From assembly GCA_036346355.1 (NCBI GenBank), contig CM070580.1, positions 66,542,854-66,606,853 on the forward strand: DNA of 64,000 nucleotides, written 5' to 3'. Both the position numbers and the translations under genes were made by a program. The DNA is from Rhipidocladum racemiflorum. Taxonomy: Eukaryota; Streptophyta; Magnoliopsida; Poales; Poaceae. Shown here piece by piece: positions 10,451-20,764 of the stretch. Numbering within the stretch: position 1 is the stretch's first letter; every line of letters starts with the position of its first letter. The notes below the pieces were generated by a model. The model made no database searches. It was not told the DNA's origin and worked only from the letters and a program-made list of their open reading frames with translations.

Positions 10451-13400
10451 TGTAACACCCCAAAATTTTACTTTTCCTAAATTCATGTGTGATTTGGCAC
10501 TTTGGTGAATTTTGGAATTTTCTGGAATTTATTTGGATTTATTTGGACTTTATTTGAATTTATTCCATGTTGAAATAATTAAAGAATTTAATTTTGCAAA
10601 TAACTTTTTGTTGGAAATATTTTATTTGAGTCCAAAATGATCCAAAGTATGTTCGAATTTTCTCGAATTTTTGAGTCATTTGCTATTTTTAATGAATTAA
10701 ATGAATTCTTGGGAATTATTTTAATTATTAAATCGCTGGAAAAATCAAACTCGGGTCAAATCTTGTTCATCCGATCGAGGCAGTCGGACTTCGAGTTCGA
10801 GTCCGACCGGCCGGCGTCCGCTCGGCCGAGGCAGTTCGCCAGCGAGCCGTTGGATCGAGATCCAACGGCCAGCGTCATCGTTCCCGATCCGACCGGACGG
10901 ACTGCTCGCCGTGGGCGCCGTGTGCGTTAGGGTTTCGTGTGTTCTTGCGCGCACGTCGAGGCACTATTTAAAGCCCCAAGGCCGCCCGTTGAAGCTCTGT
11001 ACCGTGCGCACCTTTTCCCTCGAGTTTCAGAGCCCTAGCCGCCGCCGTCTAGCCGCAAAAGCTCGCCGTAGTTGCCTCTCTCTTCCACCGCGTTCCTCTG
11101 ACGATTCCGCCGCCGGCAAGCCGTTTCCGCCGCAACCAAGACCGGATCCGGAACCCCCGAAGCCAGGCGCACCTGTTGAGTGCACTCACTTGGCCGGAGA
11201 CGCCCCGAAGCGCCGCTGCCGTGGTCGTCATCCTCAGCGCCGGTGAGCCCGCGCCGCCGCGAAGCCATCGCCGTCCCGAGCTCGGTGAACCGTCAGATCC
11301 AAATCGGACGGTTGAGGTGAGCCCACGTTCTATCCCAACCTAAGATCCCAGTTAGATCGGGGCCAGTTGGATCAAGATCCAACGGCCCATGTCGACCACG
11401 TTGCTTGTAACGTGGGTAACGTCTGAGTTAGGGTTAATTTCAACCGTTGGATCAAGATCAGCGGCTCGGATCCGCGCGTTAATCCAAAAGCGTGAAACCG
11501 AGACCCAATCCATACCGTCGGATTTTAAATCGGCGGCCGTGATTGCGCCAGCGTCGGGAAGCTTGGCCGCCGTGATCGCCGCACCGTAGCGTGAGACGAC
11601 CGACAGCGGGCCCAGCGCGTCGGCCGGGACAATGAAACCGCACCATAGCGTCATCGGCGTCACGGTGAAACCGCTTGTCGGCGGTATCCCGGCGGTGTCT
11701 TGGCGTCGACAATGGCGTCATCTGTAGGCCCACAGGTCAGTCTCACGTGGAGCCGTGGACCGCGTCCACCGTAGACCGAGCCAGCGTGGACCAAGTCCAT
11801 GGACCGGCTGGCGTCAGCCAGCCAATCGAGAGGCTGCCACGTGTCCATCTTTGGCGACGCAATAATTAATTTCGAAAAAGAAAATGATTTATTAATTCGA
11901 AATATTGATTCAAAATTTAGATTCAAACTTCAAACGCTTATAACTTTTGCGTTTCAACTCCGATTTGAGCGATTAAAATTTCTAAATTTGTATAAAATTG
12001 AGATTTACCTAAATATGAATTTTATTTAATTTTGGACTAAAGTTTTTCTCTGTAATATTATTTAATTGATTATTTAAACTTTAAATAATCATAACTTTGC
12101 ATTTTAACTCCAAATTTGTGATTCCAGTTTCTAAAAATCCAGAAAATTACGTTCTCTCTGTTTATGGATTTTATTTGGAGTTTTGGGATGTTTTTGTCTA
12201 TTGTTTATTGGGTATTTGCTATTTGCACGCTTTACGAGTAGACGTTGAAGTGCCGGAAGGATTCGAGGAGAAGTGTTGACTCAGGATCCAACTCAAGACC
12301 AAGAGCAAGTACTTTTGAAGGCAAGTTGTGCTTTGACCATGTTGATCCTATTTGAAATCTATTTTGATTTAAACTATTGCATGCTAGTTCAATTAGAAAG
12401 ATATTTTGTTTAAACATGGGGGTTAGATAAATACCAATTTCTTTGTATGACACCTTGATTATCTAAGTATGTGCCATGATCCTTTGTCACCCTAGTTGTG
12501 GTTTACTAGTTGGACATTATTAAATTGCCAACATGGGTTTAGACCGTTGTAGTATCTTTGCTTAGACACACTCGTGCTCATGACATGATTTTGGACAATC
12601 AAATGATAATATGGACTTAATGATATATTGAACCTGTTTTGGAAAAGTATCATGTGATGTTGGCGGCACGTGGTGCATGGTAATCAAGCGGGGTTTGATA
12701 AGCGATTTTCGGCCAGGGCATGTGGCAAGAGTAATGTCGAGGTGGGCGGTTGTGGCATTGGGAGTGTTGATTTGGTTTCGGGTAGTCTTGCCACTGGTCA
12801 CTCTAAGGACTTAACCTTGCAAGCCTTTGAACTGGGTCATACTTGCAACCACATGGCTGGAATGGGACGGCCCTAGTTGACTAAGTCGCTAAGGACTCAC
12901 TTGTGGAGCCTCGGGTGTCGATTACACCGTTTGTGTGATTATGCGGGGAGGCGTATCGTGGTGTGGCCAGGTACCCATCTAACGGTGTGTTGGTCCCATA
13001 CTTCGCCTTGGCTAAGGGAAGGGATGGTGTAGAGCACGAACCTGAGAGGACCACTGTGTTGTTTGAGGCTTCCGAAAGGCTTTATTACGAGGAACTCGCC
13101 TTTGTGGTGTTTGTTTGTATCTTGTGGGTAAAGTGCATAACCTCTGCCAGTGTAGAATCTATTTGAATAGCCGAGTCCACTGATCTTGGACAATGCTCGG
13201 GAATTACTGATCAAGGGGTAGACTTTACGAAAATAACTTGGTTTTGAAAAGATGGGTTGGTTTAACAAGGAAGGTGATGGAAATATGGTGTAGGATGGGA
13301 AAAATGTTTGTTAAACTTTTTGAAAAGTTATTTATGCTTTACTTATTTCTCGCTTTCGAATCTACTTTTATTACTTGTCAAAAGGCATTTCTTGCAAATA

Positions 13401-13860
13401 TACCCTGAGCTATTCCTTTGTACCAAGCCATGCATATAGTATATTAGCTTGCATTGTGTGCATGACTTCTTGAGTACCAAGTACTCACCCTTGCCTCAAC
13501 ACAATACCGGTTGAAGAGGAGACTACGCCCGGTTCGGAGGAGGAGTTCCCGGAGGATCCGTCTACTTAGGGATGCGAGCCCGATCAGGTTGCACTGTGGT
13601 ATCTTGGATGGCGCCAATGAAGTTTATTTGATTTTCATTCTTTGTTATTTCTCTTTTAATAAGTTTCGCCTTGCAAGGCATATATTTGTAACTTGGCCAT
13701 AAGGTCGAGTAACCCTTTGATTATTTAAATAAAGTACTTTGATAGTATCGATTGGTATGATTGTGATATATACCGATGTTCAGACTGTGTGCACTAGCGC
13801 GTTCCTGGACTAGTGCTGAATACACAGAGGGTCCGGATTTGCAAATTCGGGGTCCCGACA
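10451..13860 (+). repeat. 3' LTR of the chromodomain Ty3 element
   Basis: TGTAACACCCC to GGGGTCCCGACA, 3410 bp, paired with 2644-6047. It is followed at 13861 by the right copy of the TGGCC duplication and then by PMD coding sequence. Confidence 0.95.
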
Positions 13861-13865
13861 TGGCC
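13861..13865. repeat. Target site duplication TGGCC, right copy
   Basis: Exact match to 2639-2643 directly after the CA end of the 3' LTR. Confidence 0.93.
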
Positions 13866-14711
13866 CATAGTAGGGCGAGTGGACTCTGGCATGTCATGGC
13901 CCACAACGATAGGGTAGTACCTTCTACTGACTGTAGGTCGGGATATCGGAAGGTACTCCCAACTCCACATCTGCAGCATTTGTAAGCATCCAGTAATTGT
14001 GCCCCTAGCCGTATGTCGTACGCATGCATCGCACAACCCACGGTATGTGTTAGCTAGGACCGCAGATGCCCAGTTGTATGTCGTTATCTCCTCTGGGTTT
14101 GCGGCCAACTCACGAGCTATCCAAACTATGTGCGGGGCGATGATGTCGCCGGACGTGGTCGTGAACATCACACCGCCAAGCAAGCAATACAAATAAACTT
14201 CGTAATAGCATTCTATGGTAGCTTCGTCCGCATGCTCTGGGCATGGTTCGTACTCTTCCAATGCTTGTATCCAGCTCATCGACACTCTAGTATCCTTAGT
14301 ACTCTAGATTAATCAAGTACATCGTATCGTTATCATTTTAGACATTACATAACAAATACTCTCAATGTACCTAGCTGTCACGTACTGCTGCCACAGGCCT
14401 CTACTGGGCCGGGCTAGAACCACAGGTTGCCCCCTAATGGGGAGGCCGGTGAGCATGGCTACATCCTTTAGAGTGATGGACATCTTACCGAATGGGAAGT
14501 GAAATGTGTGCGTCTTCGACCGCCATCGGTCGATCAGACCAGTAAGAAGTGCCCGATTGAGGCCCGGCATCAGCATGGTCATGCCCCCTTCCATCATAGG
14601 CTCGTGCATGAGAAGCGCGAAGGGTAGTAGACCTGCACGGGCGAGTGGAATATGGAAATGGTCGTCCAAACTTTTTATTTTGTGCAACGACCGGCAGGAC
14701 AGAGGGGGCAA
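13861..14711 (-). pseudogene. PMD gene of MULE 1, N-terminal and central exons
   Basis: Two exons on the minus strand read as a plant mobile domain. Exon 14711-14371 starts after a TTTCAG acceptor, contains LIDRWRSKTHTFHFPFG and ITLKDVAMLTGLPIRG, and ends before GTACAT. The next exon (about 14268 down to 13861) contains ECYYEVYLYCLLGGVMF, DIIAPHIVWIAREL and TYNWASAVLANTYRGLCDAC. It is interrupted mid-codon by the Ty3 element and resumes at 2643. It follows the transposase gene of the same element with about 0.4 kb between. PMD is the conserved region of MAIN/MAIL1 and of many transposon-borne plant genes. The domain assignment is firm; any function within the element is inference. Confidence 0.85.
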
Positions 14712-15102
14712 CTGAAACGTGCATGCAATTGTGGTTAGAGACATCACAAATATTGCATGACATGTAATATACAATTGTGTCACACCTCAGTTCCTAAACA
14801 AATTGCCCTCGCACAGTGTTTCGCATCAACCGACTCACTGAGTAGCTCTAGAAGTCCAATGCCTGCCGTTGCCTGCAATGTCAACGCGCAGTACAAGGAA
14901 TACATGCCAAGTAAGCACAACTAAGTACACAATATGAAAATACGCACTACTAAGTACACAATATGAAAGTACGCACTACTAAGTACACAATATGAAAGTA
15001 CGTACTACTGAGTACATAGTATGAAAGTACGCACTACTAAGTACTGCGTGGATCGGGGCACCTCCTACGGTCATGTCCAAGTTGTTTGCATAATGTGCAC
15101 TT
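14712..15102. other. Spacer between MULE 1 transposase and PMD gene
   Basis: Probably holds a PMD upstream exon or intron (a short ORF-like stretch after a TTGCAG near 14870) and four copies of a 29-bp minisatellite at about 14945-15060. No confident coding segment is visible. Confidence 0.5.
14945..15060. repeat. 29-bp minisatellite, four copies
   Basis: The CACTACTAAGTACACAATATG unit recurs with starts near 14945, 14974, 15003 and 15032. Only the third unit shows several substitutions. Confidence 0.85.
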
Positions 15103-17618
15103 TCACAAACCATCTACCGCATCAGCCGCATCCATGTCACCTTGCAATTTGGTGCCCCTGGGCCTTCCATGCTGTGTGCGTCTACTTGCGGGGTATGGTT
15201 TCCAAGTGGAGCCTTCCAGCAGCTTGTAGTTCGCTCCAACTGTGAATGAACTCATCTTTGGATGCCAAGTGTTCTTCAAAGCATGCACGGTGTAGTACGG
15301 TGAGATGAGCTGTGATGCATCGTTCCCACCCATATCGCGACATGCGGCCAACACATGGGAGAACATGATGTGATGTAGCTTCGGCTTGTTACACATGCAA
15401 GTAACCTCCTCCGCCCCTAGCTGGTACTGCTGCACAGTGTCCCCCGCGATATACCTAGATTGATATTTGTGCTTGCACATGACCTCGAATTTATTCGTGC
15501 CCAAGTCATAAATCCTTGTGCGGTGGAAGTGTGTCTTCTTCCTTCTCGATTCGAGGATCTTCTCCACTCCTGGTGCGTACATAGTGACACACGCCTCGGC
15601 CGCGTTCCCGCAATCGAGGAAGTAATCAGCCGCCCGGTAGAAGGTGAACTCAATGATTGAACACAACGGAAGGCCATGAACACCCTTTAGTACGTTGTTG
15701 AAAGCCTCCGCTATGTTCGTGGTCATGACGTTGTACCTAAAATGGTTTATGTTAGCTTCAACGGGAATTAACATAAACACTACGGTAATTACCATGAACT
15801 AATGGTTCGTCTATACCTCGCTAGCGCCCACCGCTCAGCTGGCTTCCTCGCAATCCACTGGCTGAAGGTAGGCCGCGTGCGACTAACCAAAGTCTGGCCT
15901 TCGACCACTTCAGAACGTAGTTGTTGTTCCTGTGATTGTTCGTCTTCCATCATCTTCCGTGTGGTGTCATTCAGATGCGTCCATATCGCGTTGAGCTTGT
16001 GGGGTTGGTTTTGAAGGCACATAGCTTCGAACCTATTCACCAGCGCCTTGTTCTTGCACCTTGAATACAAGTTCGCACCTAGGTGTCACATGCACCATCT
16101 TCTCTCTACATCAGGCCAGTTCATCGAGAAGCTTGTGCTGTCGTGCATGACATCCAACGCGTGGAGAAGGCCTTTGTTACGGTCGGACACAACACAAACA
16201 CGCTCCCTCGTACCCACGACCCGGCTCTTAAGCAGTGCCAAGAACCACAGCCAACTATCATTGTTCTCACTCTCCACGAGAGCAAACGCCGATGGGAGGA
16301 TTTGGTTATTTGCATCTGCAGCAAGTGCAGTTAGCAGCGTCCCACGGAACTTCCCACTCAGGAATGTCCCGTCGACACATATAACTGGTCTGCAATACCT
16401 AAAAGCTTCGATGCATTGTCCAAATGACCAGAATAGCCTGACGAGGTACCGGTCCACCGAGCTCAAGGACCCGTCCTCCATCCTTACATGCTCATCCGCC
16501 TGTGCAAACTGAGTGCCTGGGTTTGTCATGGCTATCTTCTGTAATATCCTAGGAGCAAAGTTGAAGGACTCCTCGAATCCCCTAAAAAGCATCTTCAATG
16601 CCTTCTGCTTTGCTCTCTAGGTCGTGTTGTACATGATTACCATCTCGGTTTTTATTTGCACCTCCTCCATAATATTACGGGGGGTCATCCCGATGTCGGT
16701 TCCAATGATGTTCACGAGGATCTAGGCTATGAACCTCGCGTCCACAATACGGTTCATGTTCCTTACGGATTCGTCGGTGCACATATGATGACTATGTCTA
16801 CTAACCACAAAGTAGTCCTCGCGTTTTGGTTTGTGAACTCGTACAAAGAAGGGACAATCGGGATACTTCATGCACCTAACCTCGTACGCGGAGGGGTCCG
16901 ATCGGATACGAGTGTGCTCCCGTCTTATTGTGACGGTGTAGTTGCTTAGGAAGTGCATGGCCTCCTGCTTGTTAAGGAACCGTTGCCTGATTTGGACGTC
17001 GTTCTGGGTGTACCCCCATGCGTACATGTTATTGTAATCCGCGAGGGTACAATCCAGGAGACCAATGGCTCAAAAGTACTGTATAGCAGGTGATGGTTCA
17101 TCATCATCTACCGCTCCTTCATCCCCGCTACCGCCACCTTCATCAACCTCCGCCGCATCAACTTGTTCTTCACCATGCCCCGAGGTCCACTCCTCCAAAG
17201 TTGGTGGATCCTGTGGTCCATGTGACATATCATGCTCTACTGCTTCAGAAGTAGACCCAGCCTCCTCGGATTGGTGTCGTGCCAATACCTCTACATACAC
17301 TCTTAACTCGAAATTCTCTTCATTTGCTTTGCAGGCATACAAATCCTACGAACTATTATTTCTCAACTGGAAGAGTGTGTACACGACCGTAGAGCTGTTT
17401 GGAACGTATCGTGGACGAACCCCTCCTAGACGAACCCTGTGCGTATCAGGGTTCACGCCTAATAGGGCAAAAACATGTGATTTTAGCTGCCCCAATTCAC
17501 TCGGGATGGCTATTATGTTGTCTAAGTGCACGCAGTTGTCCATGGTCACCACTCTTCCGTGCAAAATAGAGGGCCGTTCTCCAAAATATATTTTCAAAAA
17601 TGTGTCCATCTGTTGCAC
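15103..17618 (-). pseudogene. MULE 1 transposase (MuDR type), five in-frame stops
   Basis: One minus-strand frame runs from 17618 to the intron at 15816-15737 (80 nt, GTATAG...TTTTAG), whose removal joins LAR to YNVMTTNIAEAFN. Order of parts: an N-terminal region with FLKIYFGERP; an acidic linker; a WRKY-GCM1-like zinc finger (CMKYPDCPFFV...HSHHMC); the DDE core (CVDGTFLSGKF, LVESENNDSWLWFL, VSDRNKGLL); and a SWIM finger near 15400. Stops lie at 17346-17348, 17070-17072, 16722-16724, 16617-16619 and 16086-16088. The last two fit Trp and Arg codons changed by C-to-T. The SWIM finger has Phe where the third Cys is expected (CMCNKPKLHHIMFSH). A PMD gene follows on the same strand. Confidence 0.92.
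15737..15816 (-). other. Intron of MULE 1 transposase
   Basis: GT...AG intron of 80 nt. Splicing keeps the frame between WALAR and YNVMTTN. The MULE 2 protein reads through the equivalent position without an intron. Confidence 0.7.
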
Positions 17619-17639
17619 AAATATTAAAACTTTTTAGTC

Positions 17640-18720
17640 ATTACAAATTTTTTATGGTGAATATTAACATTATTTATTTTATTTACTTAACTTTTTTTTG
17701 GCGAATAATAACATTATTTATTTTATTTACATTATTGTAGATCACTGATCCGATTAGAATTAAATCCTAAAATTACCTAAATACCTACTAAGTGACAATT
17801 AAAATTTTCCATGTTTTAAAGTGCCCAACGCGCTTATCTCATTATTTTAGGATTCATAACTTTTACTTTGAGATTTGTCTGGCTCTACTCGATTTTATAT
17901 GGTCGCACTTTATTAAATTGATCGACCGGGTGCACTTCGCATTTTTAACCCATTTATAGTTTCCAATACTCTGCCAAATTAAATATTTTTCTTATTTTTC
18001 TCTTTTCTTTTCTCTTCTTTTTCTTTTATTCTTTCTCATGAATTACGGAATTATGGTTTACTTTAACTGTATCACGATTTCAAATATAACAAATATAAGG
18101 CAATATGAGCTATCGTATAAAAGCTAAATGGTACACCCTAAGTATTTTTACAAATTCATGTTATTTGCTGCATAATGAGGATAAAAAGTGGTTTCAGCAT
18201 TTTTAAGCATTTGAATTATCCTGACTGATTCTACAAGTTTCGCACAGACTAAGATTTATACTTTCCAATACTCTTTCAAATTAAATGTTTTCCATGTTTT
18301 TCTCTTTTCTTTTCTTTCTCTTATGATTTCTCATGAATTAGGGAATTACTTTGAGATTTTTAAGGCTTTATTTTTCTCTTTTCTTTTCTCTTCTTTTCTT
18401 TCTCTCATGATTTCTCATGAATTAGGGAATTACTTTGAGATTTTTAAGGCTTTACTCGATTTTATATGGTCGCGCTTTATTAGATTAGGATTTAAGCATG
18501 AAATAATCAGGTTATACCAAATTGATTAAAATCTTACATTGAAAACCTACTTAATTAGAAATTACTCATTATACATTTATCATGATTTTTTCTACTGACC
18601 ATGTACAATTACCATGTACTAAGATTTACACTAATATGATAAATTATTATAACACCAATGAGACCACGTAGATTTTAGACTGAACAACTAGGCTAAAGAC
18701 AAGTTCAGCCCTTGCTCAAG
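17640..18720. other. AT-rich region with internal duplications; no gene
   Basis: Two paragraphs of sequence repeat with about 300-bp spacing: the segment starting TTTCCAATACTCT occurs near 17957 and again near 18259. Inside the second, an 84-bp unit (ATGATTTCTCATGAATTAGGG...) is tandemly duplicated at 18323 and 18407. Pyrimidine-rich TTTCTTTTCTC tracts accompany each copy. A 68-residue ORF at 18323-18529 is only a product of this duplication. The MULE 1 terminal inverted repeat should lie somewhere here, but I could not identify it. Confidence 0.6.
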
Positions 18721-18721
18721 T

Positions 18722-20541
18722 GAAGAATCGCCCGAAATTAAAACAGTCCAATGGTCATCAGAGGGTCCAGCCCTCCGAGATAGTTCAAAGTTCGAGTGCA
18801 AGCTCGGTAGAGGGTCCTAACCTCTGGAAAGACTCATAGTCCCAAAAGAAGGTTGTTATTTTATGCGAGAAGGGTTAATTTAACTTTTTATTCCATTTGA
18901 ATATTCTTACAGACGTAGAAGTTTTTAGGTGTTAGGGTTAATTCGTAAATTCTTCGGGTCCAAGAACATAAACCGAGAAATGAAACATTAATAGATATCT
19001 AACCCAATCTTAAAGCTGTCAAGGATGTCACGTCAAATTTTTATATTGGAATGCAGGGATATATCTACCAAGTTCGCAATATAGGATGCTAACAGAAATT
19101 AACGCATGCATACATGGATTTGTTCAAAACAACATAATCTAAGTAAAATAATGGGAACAACATGATCGAAGGAGGTGCTTACCTTGCTCGAAGTTTTCTG
19201 CAATGAATTCGAGGTCGACGGGTGCGATGTCTACAACGTCGATATCTACACGAAGCAAAAACAGCAATAAGAAGCAAAAGAAGTAATAAGGCAAAATAAC
19301 TTACCAAGGTTCAGAAGTTCGACGCACCAATATTTAAGTCAGATTAAGCAGCTACGCTGATTCGAGTTATTGAGTTGAAAAAGGAGGTCAACTTCTTTCG
19401 AGTCCAAGTGGTGATTACGTCCAAAAATAAAAACAATCATTCGCTCAAAGCGAATAATCGTCCGAAATAAAAACAGTCCTTCATCCGAAAAAAAACAGTC
19501 TTTCGCTCAAGCGAATAATCATCCAAAATTAAAATAGTCCAATGGTCATCAGAGGGTCCAGCCCTCCGAGATAGTTCAACGTTCGAGTGCAAGCTCGGTA
19601 GAGGGTCCTGACATTTGGAAAGACTCAGAGTCCCAAAAGAAGGTTGTTATTTTATGCGAGGAGAGTTAATTTAACTTTTTATTCCATTTGAATATTATTA
19701 CAGACGTAGAAGTTTTTAGTTTTTAGGATTAATTCGTAAATTCTTCGGGTTTAAGAACATAAACCGAGAAATGGAACATTAATAGCTGTCTAACCCAATC
19801 TTAAAGTTTTCAAGGATGTCATGTCAAATTTTTATGGAATGCGGGGATATATCTACCAAGTTCACAATATAGGATGCTAACGGAAATTAACACATGCATA
19901 CATAGATTTGTTCAAAACAACATAATCTAAGTAAAATAATGGGAACAACATGAAAGAGGTGCTTACCTTGCTCGGAGTTTTCTGCAACGGAGTTGAGGTC
20001 GACGGGTGCGGTCTCTACAACGTTGGTATCTACACGAAGCAAAAAACAGCAATAAGAAGCAAAATAAGTAATAAGGCAAAATAACTTACCAAGGTTCAGA
20101 AGTTTGGCGCACTAATATTTAAGTCAGATTAAGCAGCTACGTTGGTTCGAGTTATTAAGTTGAAAAAGGAGGTCAACTCCTTTCGGGTCCAAGTGGTGAT
20201 TACGTTCAAAAATAAAAATAGTCCTTCGCTCAAAGCGAATAATCGTCCGAAATAAAAATAGTCCTTCGCTCAAGCGAATAATCGTTCGAAATTAAAATAG
20301 TCCAATGGTCATCAGAGGGTCCAGCCCTTCGAGATTGTTCAACGTTCGAGTGCAAGCTCGGCAGAGGGTCCTGACCTCTGGAAAGACTCAAAGTCCCAAA
20401 AGAAGGTTGTTATTTTATGCGGGAAGAGTTAATTTAAGTTTTTATTCCATTTGAATATTATTACAGACGTAGAAGTTTTTAGGTTTTAGGATTAATTCGT
20501 AAATTCTTTGGGTCCAAGAATAGAAACCGAGAAATGGAACA
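18722..20541. repeat. Tandem repeat, unit 0.76-0.79 kb, about 2.3 copies
   Basis: The landmark ATGGTCATCAGAGGGTCCAG recurs at 18751, 19542 and 20305, giving units of 791 and 763 bp plus a partial third. Each full unit ends with short inverted motifs of the type TTCGCTCAAGCGAA and contains two minus-strand exon-like patches with strong GTAAG donors (near 19182 and 19966, and near 19300-19320 and 20085-20105). The first patch is open over about 19 codons in both units (APVDLEFIAENFEQ versus APVDLNSVAENSEQ). I do not recognise the protein. Confidence 0.8.
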
Positions 20542-20759
20542 TAGCCTCACTTTTAACCATATTGAAATTTAAAAGTTGTACAGTGACCACATACTAAATA
20601 TTTTTGGGTAATCTCGAAGCTAGTGATTTTTCAAGAATTGCATGGTCTTGTCTCACTCAATTTGGGTTTACCATGCAACTAGGCTAAATATAGCATGTCA
20701 AAAGCTACAGATAAATTATTATAGCACGACCGCAGAAATAAAACTACATCATTAATTAT
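20542..20759. other. Unassigned AT-rich segment
   Basis: No coding or structural signal. The phrase AACTAGGCTAAA also occurs at about 18690, on the other side of the tandem array. Confidence 0.5.
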
Positions 20760-20764
20760 ACAAA
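20760..20764. repeat. Target site duplication ACAAA, left copy of solo LTR
   Basis: ACAAA directly before TGTGAGACCCC at 20765. It matches 35459-35463, directly after ...ATGTTACA at 35458. Confidence 0.85.

Larger units (their letters stand above)
2644..13860 (+). mobile_element. Complete but decayed chromodomain Ty3/gypsy element (Tekay/Del-like), 11.2 kb
   Basis: Two LTRs of 3404 and 3410 bp, each TG...CA, flank an internal region of about 4.4 kb. That region holds an initiator-tRNA-Met primer site, gag, a protease remnant, reverse transcriptase, RNase H, integrase, a chromodomain-like tail and a polypurine tract, in the order of Ty3 chromoviruses. A perfect 5-bp duplication (TGGCC) flanks the whole. 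The long LTR and C-terminal chromodomain point to the Tekay/Del clade. The internal region is short for the clade: the gag zinc knuckle and most of protease are missing. Nearly every domain is split by small indels, so the copy is non-autonomous. It sits inside the PMD gene of MULE 1. Confidence 0.93.

Noticed and set aside
18323..18529. 68-residue ORF with a repeated peptide
   Set aside because: Produced by the 84-bp tandem DNA duplication; no other coding sign.
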